DNA from: JAXGPP01 sp964436865
GTDB taxonomy: Bacteria > Planctomycetota > Planctomycetia > Pirellulales > Thermoguttaceae
Assembly: GCA_964436865.1 (NCBI GenBank)
Contig: CAYTFK010000164.1
Span: 1 to 15,040, forward strand
DNA length: 15,040 nt
Direction: 5' to 3'
The notes below the pieces were generated by a model, which was not told where the DNA came from, did no database searches, and was given only the letters and a program-made list of their open reading frames with translations. Below, piece by piece: positions 7,009-13,185 of this stretch. Within the stretch, counting starts at the first letter, position 1. Every line of letters begins with the position of its first letter. The translations under genes were made by a program, and so were the position numbers.

Positions 7009-9075
7009 CTACTCCATGCTTTTCTGAATTCGGTCACGAACCTGGTCCGCGAGCTTGTCGAGTACCGCGTACGCAGCGTCAGTCTGTGCGCCTGTAAGGT
7101 TGGCGCGCTGTTTGGATTTGATGCCCAAGTACTCGTTGATGGCCTTGTTCAACAGTGTAGTAACAGCGGTGAGATTATCCTTGGCACGCTGCGACGTGAC
7201 GGCTCGCCCAACTTCGCGTCCGGAGCGACTTAAGTGGAGATCTTGAAGCACACGGGCCACAACGGAGTTGGTTCGCTCTGCGAGCCTCTTCCTGACCGCC
7301 CTGCGTCGGCGCTGCGGCGAAATGGGAATAGCCTGCGGGGTCTGGTCAAGTGCTCGCTGCCGTTCGCGGAGCTTCTCGCGAAGTGTGTCCCGCGTAACTC
7401 CAAGGTCCTTCATCGTGATGCCTGGTGCAACTTCTTTCGCGAGAAACTTGTCGAGCACGCGGTCGTCCTCAGGGTCAAGGAAGGATTGGGCAATGAAGTG
7501 GCTGACTATTTCATCCGTGACCCGCATCCCAACGTCAAACCGACGCGGGATTCCTGTGCCGTCTCCGAGTTCGCGATCGTCTCCGTTGGGTTGGCCAGTG
7601 AGCCAGTCGTGAAAGAGCTTCTGGTCGTCGATGTCAAGCTCCCGAAAGTCGTCCCACTGCTCGTCGTTGTTCAGGCCGACGTGCGAGACGACAAAGGCGT
7701 GGTTGTCAGGGTGGCCGGGTTCGTTCTCGTGGATGACTCGCATGGCGCGCCCGACGAACTGGATATAGGGCGACAAGCTGCGGAACGGCCGGAAGATAGC
7801 GGCAACGCTCAGGGGAGGGTGGTCAAATCCTTCCCCGAGCATCTGGACCTGCACCACGCAGTCGATGCGATGGTCGCGGAGGTCCGCGAGGATCACTTCC
7901 TGCTCGTCCTCAGCCATTTCGCCGTAAATCTCCTTCGCTCGCACACCGCATTGCTCGTAGAGGGAGCGAACCTGTCGGGCGTGGTCGATTGAACATGCAA
8001 CGGCGATGATTTGGTGGCGCGTCCCGGTCTTTTCGCGGAGTAGCCGACATTTCTGGATACTCGCTTCGACGATGTGCTTGTTGCACTCGGGAGCGAGAGC
8101 AACGCCCCGGCGGAACCAAGCTTCCTCGCGAAGCTTCAGCACCTCGTCGAGGGTATGGCGACACTCGTCGTCCTTGTAGGTGAAGTAGATCTCGGCGGGG
8201 GCCACGTTTGTGGCGTGAATCTCCTTAATGTAGCCCTTCATCATCGCTCGCGTGAATGCATAGCGATATATGACCTCACCCGCGAGGGGTCTTTCGTCGC
8301 TTCGGAACGGGGTCGCGGTAAGACTTACGATTTTCGCGTTGGGAAAGCGCTCAAAGACCTTCCGCCAACTCGGGGCAACGTTGTGGTGCCCTTCGTCGAT
8401 GAGAATCATGTCGAAAAAGTCCGTCGGAAACTGCGGCAGCCAGCGGTCGGCGGAGCTTGCAAGCTGCTGGATATTGGTCACGACGAAGTGACTCTCGATG
8501 CAGTCGTGAATGTTCGCATTCGGCCCGTCCAGGACGGCCGTGAACGGGCCGTTGGTGTAGTCGGCCAGCACGCGAGTGCGGGTCCAAAAGCAACGGTTAC
8601 TTGCGATGTCGAGGGCCTCCGTAACGCCCCTTCGGATGGTAAGATTCGGCGCGATCACTAGTACGCGGTCGTCGGCCACGCCGAAGGGGAGCGTGGCAAT
8701 GATGCCGGTCTTGCCGCATCCAACGGGGACTTGAAGAATCACTGCGTTGTTCTTCGTGGCGAAGTGCTCCCTCACGGCCCGGTGGGCTTCGCGCTGAGGG
8801 TCTCGCAGCCGCTCGTTTTCTTCGATGTTGGCGGTCGCCGTGCGAAACAAGTGCGCGCTGGTCGTCTGGGTCATGGCTGCCCTCTGATAGGTGAGACGGA
8901 AGGGCTCAAGGTCCGCGCGGCGGTAATAGCGATATCCACTTGCGGGATGTCGCACGGGCTTAAGCTTGCCGGCCTCGTCCCATCGCCGAAGCGTTTGAGC
9001 GGAGACAGCGAGATAATCCGCTGCCTCGCGGATCGTGAGGTAATCGGACCCTTGGCTGTTCTCTTCATCAACCAT
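7009..9075 (-). CDS. MerR-type HTH fused to a superfamily-2 (restriction-type) helicase
   Basis: The first about 60 residues are a MerR/excisionase-like winged helix (YLTIREAADYLAVSAQTLRRWDEAGKL without a break in the fold, then the wing GYRYYRRADLEPF). The rest is a DEAD/DEAH-type SF2 helicase of the SSL2/type I-III restriction kind. Motifs, numbered from ATG 9084, are Walker A VPVGCGKTG (119-127), DEGH (230-233), LTATPF (255-260), GEGFDHP (417-423) and QFVGRAMRV (442-450), followed by a basic helical tail. No nuclease motif is evident. The ATG at 9084 lies inside the promoter -10, so I choose ATG 9075 (688 aa), where transcription probably begins. A sequence-reading HTH fused to a motor suggests self-regulation or site-directed loading. 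It is followed three bases later by the Cys-rich gene. The role is probably defence or mobile-element biology, not proven. Confidence 0.9.
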   Translation of the reverse strand: MVDEENSQGSDYLTIREAADYLAVSAQTLRRWDEAGKLKPVRHPASGYRYYRRADLEPFRLTYQRAAMTQTTSAHLFRTATANIEENERLRDPQREAHRAVREHFATKNNAVILQVPVGCGKTGIIATLPFGVADDRVLVIAPNLTIRRGVTEALDIASNRCFWTRTRVLADYTNGPFTAVLDGPNANIHDCIESHFVVTNIQQLASSADRWLPQFPTDFFDMILIDEGHHNVAPSWRKVFERFPNAKIVSLTATPFRSDERPLAGEVIYRYAFTRAMMKGYIKEIHATNVAPAEIYFTYKDDECRHTLDEVLKLREEAWFRRGVALAPECNKHIVEASIQKCRLLREKTGTRHQIIAVACSIDHARQVRSLYEQCGVRAKEIYGEMAEDEQEVILADLRDHRIDCVVQVQMLGEGFDHPPLSVAAIFRPFRSLSPYIQFVGRAMRVIHENEPGHPDNHAFVVSHVGLNNDEQWDDFRELDIDDQKLFHDWLTGQPNGDDRELGDGTGIPRRFDVGMRVTDEIVSHFIAQSFLDPEDDRVLDKFLAKEVAPGITMKDLGVTRDTLREKLRERQRALDQTPQAIPISPQRRRRAVRKRLAERTNSVVARVLQDLHLSRSGREVGRAVTSQRAKDNLTAVTTLLNKAINEYLGIKSKQRANLTGAQTDAAYAVLDKLADQVRDRIQKSME

Positions 9076-9082
9076 ATACAAC

Positions 9083-9110
9083 ATTATACAGCCTTATCGA
9101 ACGCGGTCAA
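9083..9110 (-). promoter_or_regulatory. near-consensus sigma70 promoter giving a leaderless mRNA
   Basis: Minus-strand TTGACC (9110-9105) and a perfect TATAAT (9088-9083) are separated by 16 bases. The first transcribed base should be at 9076-9075, and the A of an in-frame ATG is at 9075. The message would therefore start at its own start codon with no 5' leader or Shine-Dalgarno. A direct repeat TGTATA lies across the -10 and start point, offset by ten bases (one helical turn), which could be an operator half-site pair for the encoded HTH. Confidence 0.6.
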
Positions 9111-9163
9111 GGGCCAACAACCGCGCTCCAGCCGGCATGGCACGGTCATGTAGTCGTTCGGTT

Positions 9164-9399
9164 CTGCCGTCCAAGGCCGTCGCCGTCGGGTCCTCGCCCC
9201 GCCGAGGTCGTAAGGCTCTTGGGACCCGATGCGACGAGCCGCAGGACGGCCCCTCCCCTGCCCTGGGCGTCGGATTGGCGATGGACCCCGCCCGCCTGCC
9301 GGTAAGGATCTGAGCCGGAGGGCTCCTCCGCTTCCGCACGTGGCGCAAAGCGGCCTCCCGGCCGCCCGTGGAATCGGGCAACCGGGAGGCCAGCGGGTT
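9164..9399 (+). repeat. structured GC-rich repeat, copy 1
   Basis: Copy 1 has two blocks shared with copy 2 at 10365-10635: block A (9164-9251, 88 bp, seven differences by eye) and block B (9295-9399, 105 bp, more diverged but with no length change). The spacer between blocks is 43 bp here and 78 bp in copy 2. Internal inverted repeats include TCGGGTCC/GGACCCGA (9186-9193, 9222-9229), a GGTC-GTAA-GGCT stem-loop, GAGCC-GGAG-GGCTC, and GGCCTCCCGG/CCGGGAGGCC (9352-9361, 9382-9391). Codon-position bias is absent, so this is not coding. It fills the space between the toxin gene and the HTH-helicase promoter, which otherwise holds no gene. Confidence 0.8.
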
Positions 9400-9431
9400 T
9401 GTACGCGACGGGCCGTCGAGTGAGACGTTCC

Positions 9432-9974
9432 CTAACCGGGAACGCGACGAGCCTCAAGCTCGCGAAGGAACTCGACCGGCGGCAGGATGCGTAGCTCGGG
9501 AAACCGCTGCTTAAACGCGCCCCCTTCCGGCGTCGTGGGGTCCATCAAGACGAGCAAGTGTCGATCGCGGCTTACGATGAGTTCCGACCGTGTGGCGAGC
9601 GCGAGGTTGACGTACGCGGCGTCACTCGGGTCCGCGGCAAGCGAGAACTGCTCGGGCACGTCCGTCACGACGACGGCGTACTCGCGGACCTGCTTGATGA
9701 GCGCCTCCACGCGGCCGGGCGTCACACCGTGGCGCACGGGTAGCTTGCCGGGCAACTCGCGGGTTTCTTGCAGGCAACGCCATGTTCTGTAACGCCAGAA
9801 ACGAGGTAGCTTGCCGGGCAACTCGCGGGTTTCTTGCAGGACGAAGGGGGAGAGATGCAGAATGCAGTCGCCGCTCTCTGCGGCCTTCAGGCACTGACCG
9901 GCCGGGCCTTTCGGATTGATGAGCGCCTGCGTGAAGATGACGCAATCGAACACGACGCGGACGGGCTCGCGCAT
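9432..9974 (-). CDS. PIN-domain toxin (COG1569/PIN_3-like) with an internal duplication
   Basis: A PIN-fold ribonuclease, the usual toxin of VapBC-type pairs. The acidic metal-binding residues are visible: Asp in VVFDCVIF at the N-terminus, Glu in LQETREL, Asp in DPSDAAY, and Asp in SRDRHLL. GTG 9977 is also possible, but ATG 9974 overlaps the antitoxin stop as TGATG and places the catalytic strand at the family's normal distance. The peptide LQETRELPGKLP occurs twice, because of a 36-bp direct repeat that adds 22 residues in frame around RFWRYRTWRC. The conserved Glu-bearing helix is therefore duplicated, which may change or abolish activity. Expected role: RNA cleavage when the unstable antitoxin is lost. 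Confidence 0.88.
   Translation of the reverse strand: MREPVRVVFDCVIFTQALINPKGPAGQCLKAAESGDCILHLSPFVLQETRELPGKLPRFWRYRTWRCLQETRELPGKLPVRHGVTPGRVEALIKQVREYAVVVTDVPEQFSLAADPSDAAYVNLALATRSELIVSRDRHLLVLMDPTTPEGGAFKQRFPELRILPPVEFLRELEARRVPG
9739..9840 (-). repeat. 36-bp perfect direct repeat inside the PIN toxin gene
   Basis: The 36-bp segment at 9739-9774 recurs exactly at 9805-9840, with 30 unrelated bases between. The net effect is a 66-bp in-frame enlargement. The 30-bp spacer contains AACGCC twice. The structure looks like a small insertion with local duplication (replication slippage or repair), and its perfect identity suggests it is recent. Confidence 0.9.
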
Positions 9975-10231
9975 CACTGGCTGCGCTCGCCCCGCTTCTC
10001 GGCACGCACGGCGTGCTTGGCCTGTTCGAGCATGTCGCCGAGCTCGTCGTCCGTCATGCCGCTCTTGACGAACTCCTGATAGGCCGGCCCGCTGATCTCC
10101 TCCAGCGTCGGCCGGCGCACGTCGCGCTCGACGATGGCACGGGCGAGTTCCGCCGGGTGCTTGCCGGCCTCGGCCGCGCGGGCTTTCAGCCGCGACTCGG
10201 CTTCCGGGGTGAGTGAGATTTCTAGCGTCAT
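9974..10231 (-). CDS. antitoxin partner of the PIN toxin (85 aa)
   Basis: A small charged protein beginning MTLEISLTPEAESRLKARAA. The short N-terminal strand followed by two helices resembles ribbon-helix-helix antitoxins that bind operator DNA and neutralise a partner toxin with their C-terminal tail. The C-terminal half (DDELGDMLEQAKHAVRAEKR) is a charged helix of the kind that inserts into the toxin. The start has AGGAG ten bases upstream. Its stop overlaps the toxin start, the normal antitoxin-first order. A weak promoter (GTGACG, 17 bases, TAACAT) can be drawn just upstream near 10263-10292. The family assignment is from layout and fold pattern only. Confidence 0.8.
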   Translation of the reverse strand: MTLEISLTPEAESRLKARAAEAGKHPAELARAIVERDVRRPTLEEISGPAYQEFVKSGMTDDELGDMLEQAKHAVRAEKRGERSQ

Positions 10232-10364
10232 GGTTCTACGGCTCCTGTCGTCCCTTTGATGTTACCACATTGACCCGGCAGCGTCACGCGCCGGCGTCCG
10301 CCCGCAGGGACGGCGTGTTGGCCGAACGATTAGCGGCCCTTGCCGCGGTTCGGCTGCATCCAAC

Positions 10365-10635
10365 CTGCCGTCTAAGGCCGTCGCCGTCGGGTCCTCGCCC
10401 CGCCGAGGCCGCAAGGCCCTTGGGACCCGACGGGACGAGCCTCAGGACGGCCGGCATGCTCACGCGCCTTCGGTCCTGGCGTCACACTTGGGGGGGCCTG
10501 GGTGGCAGCCGGTGCTCTCCCCTCCCCTCACCTGCCGGTAAGGACCCGAGCCGGAGGGCTCCTCACGTTTCGCACACAGCGCGGTGCGGCCTCCCGGTCG
10601 CCCTTGGACTGGGGCAGCCGGGAGGCCGCTGGGTT
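10365..10635 (+). repeat. structured GC-rich repeat, copy 2
   Basis: Second copy of the element at 9164-9399, same orientation: block A 10365-10452 and block B 10531-10635. Here the pairing is stronger. CCGTCGGGTCC (10384-10394) matches GGACCCGACGG (10423-10433) over 11 bp and encloses GGCC-GCAA-GGCC. GCGGCCTCCCGG (10586-10597) matches CCGGGAGGCCGC (10618-10629) over 12 bp. Most of the otherwise gene-free stretch 10232-10659 is this element. Confidence 0.8.
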
Positions 10636-10659
10636 CGTCCGAGACGAGCCAGGCTGGCG

Positions 10660-10794
10660 TTAGCCGTGGTTCGGCTTCGGGGCGGACTTGGTGTGGGTGG
10701 GCGCCTTCTTCGGCTTACTTCGAGCGTTCGGCGGTTTCTTGGCCGGGTTCCGCCGGGCACCGGCTTCCTGGGCGTGGTAGTTGCCGTTCGTCAT
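10660..10794 (-). CDS. 44-aa Lys/Pro/Asn-rich small ORF
   Basis: ATG 10794 has GAGG six bases upstream (10804-10801) and the frame ends with TAA at 10662-10660. The peptide begins MTNGNYHAQEAGARR and continues as a very basic low-complexity tail (PAKKPPNARSKPKKAP), typical of nucleic-acid-binding or disordered small proteins. It overlaps the last 80 bases of the membrane-protein gene in another frame. The Shine-Dalgarno and the natural-looking composition favour a real gene, but short basic frames also arise by chance in GC-rich DNA. Confidence 0.45.
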   Translation of the reverse strand: MTNGNYHAQEAGARRNPAKKPPNARSKPKKAPTHTKSAPKPNHG

Positions 10795-11329
10795 GGGAGA
10801 CCTCACTTTCCGCTGCTTCAAGCAGCCTGCTGGTACGGGAGAAATACTTCCGCAAGGCATCACGCGACCCTGCGAAGAAAACGCCCTCGACAAAGAGCAC
10901 GCACGCATCGGTCCAGCCGGGGGCGGTCCCCTGCCCTTCGGCGGACAGACGCCAGATGCCATAGCTGAACAGGACGGCGACAAACGTGTTTCCGTAGAAC
11001 TGGTAGTAGCGGTAGTGGTTCTCGACGAGATAATCGAACGCGGCGAGCTTGCGGTCGAGTGCCGAGTCGTCCCAGGGAGGGCGCGGAACGCCCGTGAGGC
11101 GGTGCAACCAGTCCAGAAACGCCCAGCGGACGGCGCTCGCGGTCATGCCGGCCGCTACGGCCGCAACCGTCACAAAGAGGAAGCCGCCGATTGTCGGCCC
11201 GGCGGCGGAAGTCCCCGTCAGCCACAGGCGAAGGTCCGGAGAGATGGCACTGGCTCCCCAGAGCGCAACGAAGCCGGGAATGAGGTAGGCGATAAGAAGC
11301 CCGAAGTTGCGGGCGGATAGTTCGGCCAC
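10715..11329 (-). CDS. hypothetical membrane protein (204 aa)
   Basis: A protein with about four predicted membrane helices: residues 8-30 (FGLLIAYLIPGFVALWG), 46-70, about 113-128 and about 137-152. A cytoplasmic-looking loop (75-110) contains LDWLHRLTGVPRPPWDD and ends YRYYQFYGNTF. The start is GTG, because an in-frame TGA lies 21-23 bases upstream. The last about 25 residues (after SEVSHDE) look like unconstrained sequence and overlap the 44-aa ORF. It is transcribed divergently from the XRE-type regulator, with a shared palindromic control region, so the regulator probably controls it. I do not recognise a named family; no enzymatic motif is seen. Confidence 0.75.
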   Translation of the reverse strand: MAELSARNFGLLIAYLIPGFVALWGASAISPDLRLWLTGTSAAGPTIGGFLFVTVAAVAAGMTASAVRWAFLDWLHRLTGVPRPPWDDSALDRKLAAFDYLVENHYRYYQFYGNTFVAVLFSYGIWRLSAEGQGTAPGWTDACVLFVEGVFFAGSRDALRKYFSRTSRLLEAAESEVSHDERQLPRPGSRCPAEPGQETAERSK

Positions 11330-11396
11330 AGGCTGACGGAAAGCTGAGGGTCATGCATCGGTCCTTGGCCGGCATGAGCGGTTTCAACGACAACTT

Positions 11397-11425
11397 ATTC
11401 TTTCCTGACACTGAACTCGTGTCAA
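11397..11425 (-). promoter_or_regulatory. promoter of the membrane-protein gene
   Basis: Minus-strand TTGACA (11425-11420), 17 bases, then AAGAAT (11402-11397, four of six matches to TATAAT). Start predicted near 11390, giving a leader of about 60 bases before GTG 11329. Confidence 0.45.
11406..11424. promoter_or_regulatory. palindromic operator candidate between divergent genes
   Basis: TGACAC (11406-11411) and GTGTCA (11419-11424) form a perfect 6-bp inverted repeat around seven bases. It overlaps the -35 of the leftward promoter and the putative -35 of the rightward one, as expected for an operator of the adjacent XRE-type regulator. Confidence 0.5.
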
Positions 11426-11441
11426 GCAAAAATACGATAAT
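11412..11441 (+). promoter_or_regulatory. weak promoter of the XRE-type regulator
   Basis: A good -10, GATAAT (11436-11441), is preceded 18 bases upstream by a poor -35, TGAACT (11412-11417). The start would fall at about 11448-11452, so the message would be leaderless or nearly so. No Shine-Dalgarno is visible before ATG 11452. Confidence 0.35.
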
Positions 11442-11451
11442 GCTATGAAAC

Positions 11452-11700
11452 ATGGCGACGAAGGCGCAGCACGCACGGGCATATCGGCCGCTTCCTGCCC
11501 TTCTCCGGGCGCTTCGGGAGGAGGCGGGCCTCACGCAGCGGGAACTCGGAAAATCGCTAAGTCGTCCACAGTCATGGATTTACAACTGCGAGACCGGCAA
11601 CCGCCGGGTGGACGTGGCGGAGTTCTGCTCCTGGTGCCGGGCGTGCAACGTGGAGCCAACCATCGCCTTGCGACGCTTCATGCGCGGCGCCGGGGGCTGA
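11452..11700 (+). CDS. XRE-type helix-turn-helix regulator (82 aa)
   Basis: A single-domain DNA-binding protein. The segment LRALREEAGLTQRELGKSLS is helices 1-2 and the turn of a lambda-repressor-like (XRE/Cro) HTH, followed by RPQSWIYNCETGNRR as recognition helix and the conserved E-x-G-x-R turn, then two further helices. It is the only plus-strand gene between the left edge and tRNA-Lys. It is divergent from the membrane-protein gene across a palindromic operator, and autoregulation plus control of that gene is the likely job. The Cys pair in FCSWCRAC is unusual for the family and may be incidental. An overlapping frame from 11445 is its shadow. Confidence 0.85.
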   Translation: MATKAQHARAYRPLPALLRALREEAGLTQRELGKSLSRPQSWIYNCETGNRRVDVAEFCSWCRACNVEPTIALRRFMRGAGG

Positions 11701-11846
11701 ATCGGCTGATACGCCTTGGGGGTCAGGTGGAACCGTAGCAGCGGCAGAACCCGCGTGTAGTCGGAAGTGCCTTTCCGGAGCCGTGAAAACGGGCAGCTCG
11801 CCCAGTGAGGCGAACTGCGGGTGGGGCGTCGGCCAGACGCTTATCG

Positions 11847-13091
11847 TCAGGCCGATGGCCGATTCTCAACCATGCGGCGGGAGAATAGGCGTTTGCGCAC
11901 CCACTCGACCACCTTCCGGTACTCTGGACGCACGGGCCGCATGTAGAGGTCGGCGACGTTCGAGCTGGCCGTGTGGCCGAGCCAGCGCTTCACGTCGCCG
12001 ATGGAAGCTCCAGGACGCGAACCGAACTCCGTCGCTCCCAAGTGACGGAGGGTGTAGAAGCCCGGCAGCGTGTCCTTGGTCTCATCGGCGCGCACCCGCA
12101 GCTTCTCCCACCACTGGGTGACAGCGTTGGATGACGAATGAACGAGCGGGACACCGTTGCGCGTGACGAAAAGCAACTGGCCGGCCGGGCGCTTTGCGAC
12201 GGACTGGTACTTCAACACGTACGTCCAGACGAGCGGCGGCGTGACGCCGAATCGTTCCACCCCGGTCTTACCGCGGCGCAGGTCATAGCGGTCCTGAGCG
12301 ATCTGGCCGACACGAATGGCCGCGAGGTCGCGAGCCCCCAGGCCGAGCCCAATGCCGAGCCAAATCATGGTCCGGCCACGCAGGTCCGTGGCAGCCAGGA
12401 GCTTTCTGATCTGGGCGACCGTGGGAAACAGCCGCTCTTTCGAGGGAGCCCCGTGCAAAACGTCTCGCGAGTCCCAGTTCCAACCGAGAACCTGTCGGCC
12501 GTACTCCGGCCGGCCGGCTCGGTCGATGATGGCCTTGACGAACTGCAAGCGCTTCGCGACCTGCGATGCCGACAGGCCTTTCTCGACGATTGCCCGGTTG
12601 TAAGATTCAATGTCGTCCATCGTGAGGTCCGCAATGCGGAGTTTCGCGACGGCGCCGGGTGCGTACCGGTCGTTCAAGAACTCCAGGAAGTCTCGAATCT
12701 GCTTGCGGCGGTCACGAAATCCAGCGGCCGCAATCGTGCCCTGTCTTCTCGGCACGTCATCCGCTCGGACGCGGCGCCGCTCCGACTCAATGAGGCCGCT
12801 GGAGATTTCGAGCAGGCTTCCAGACAGCACGTTCGAGCGGGCCGCCCTCGGGGGCGACGCCGCCCGCGTGGGATGGCGGTTTGCATTCTGGCCCCCCAGG
12901 TGTTCAAGCACCCAAGCGTGATACAGGACTCGGGCTTCGGTTTCGCGCTCCCGTTCGCGGATGTTGAAGCGATGCCTGCGGGGCGTGCGCGTCACGGGAT
13001 CGCGATACGAGACGTGCCAGCCGATGCCCCGCCGCGTCGTGAACCTGAGCTTCGGCGTTCGCTGTCGCTTGGTCTTGGCCATGGCTCGCAT
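11847..13091 (-). CDS. tyrosine recombinase/integrase beside tRNA-Lys (414 aa)
   Basis: A large phage-type integrase. An N-terminal basic arm-binding-like segment (residues 1-50, many Lys/Arg) is followed by a core-binding region (about 110-210, SASQVAKRLQFVKAIID) and a catalytic domain (about 225-400). The catalytic residues seen are Arg in GLGARDLAAI, Lys in RRGKTGVER, Arg in FYTLRHLGAT, His in WLGHTASS and Tyr in DLYMRP. The first box II His of most integrases is Tyr here (YTLR), a known but less common variant. The start may be ATG 13091 or ATG 13082. It points away from tRNA-Lys and lies about 95 bp from the tRNA 5' end. It belongs to a different subfamily from the 324-aa recombinase at 5651, so the region carries two independent integration histories. 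Confidence 0.92.
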   Translation of the reverse strand: MRAMAKTKRQRTPKLRFTTRRGIGWHVSYRDPVTRTPRRHRFNIRERERETEARVLYHAWVLEHLGGQNANRHPTRAASPPRAARSNVLSGSLLEISSGLIESERRRVRADDVPRRQGTIAAAGFRDRRKQIRDFLEFLNDRYAPGAVAKLRIADLTMDDIESYNRAIVEKGLSASQVAKRLQFVKAIIDRAGRPEYGRQVLGWNWDSRDVLHGAPSKERLFPTVAQIRKLLAATDLRGRTMIWLGIGLGLGARDLAAIRVGQIAQDRYDLRRGKTGVERFGVTPPLVWTYVLKYQSVAKRPAGQLLFVTRNGVPLVHSSSNAVTQWWEKLRVRADETKDTLPGFYTLRHLGATEFGSRPGASIGDVKRWLGHTASSNVADLYMRPVRPEYRKVVEWVRKRLFSRRMVENRPSA

Positions 13092-13102
13092 CCCGGTATA
13101 AT
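13075..13102 (+). promoter_or_regulatory. probable promoter of tRNA-Lys
   Basis: Plus-strand TTGGCC (13075-13080), 16 bases, then a perfect TATAAT (13097-13102). Transcription would begin near 13109, about 77 bases before the tRNA. It overlaps the start of the integrase gene, so the two face each other. Confidence 0.45.
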
Positions 13103-13120
13103 GCTCAATCGTCGCCCCAG

Positions 13121-13126
13121 ATTATA
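13121..13126 (-). promoter_or_regulatory. -10 element of the integrase gene
   Basis: Minus-strand TATAAT, about 30 bases before ATG 13091. Only a poor -35 (CTACTT, 16 bases upstream) can be drawn, and it falls in the first of two direct repeats. This suggests a promoter that needs a bound protein at those repeats. Confidence 0.4.
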
Positions 13127-13138
13127 CCCGCGGCGATT

Positions 13139-13176
13139 GCTTAAGTAGAGCAAGTTTGCTCGCTTAAGTAGGGCAA
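13139..13176. repeat. two 15-bp direct repeats upstream of the integrase gene
   Basis: GCTTAAGTAGAGCAA (13139-13153) recurs as GCTTAAGTAGGGCAA (13162-13176), one mismatch, offset 23 bp. Between and across them GAGCAA-GT-TTGCTC is a perfect inverted repeat. The position between integrase promoter and tRNA fits regulator or integrase arm-type binding sites. Confidence 0.65.
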
Positions 13177-13185
13177 AACCGCCTT

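Noticed and set aside
9739..9840. CRISPR-like direct repeat
   Set aside because: Only two units, lying in frame inside a protein gene; no array and no cas genes in the window.
9164..10635. Integron attC sites
   Set aside because: The blocks are palindromic and flank a toxin-antitoxin pair, but no GTTRRRY/RYYYAAC core pair is visible and the element is longer than usual attC sites.
10213..10968. Plus-strand frame through repeat copy 2, with a related peptide in copy 1
   Set aside because: Differences between the copies show no third-codon-position bias and often change residues, while stems are preserved; structure explains the conservation better than coding.
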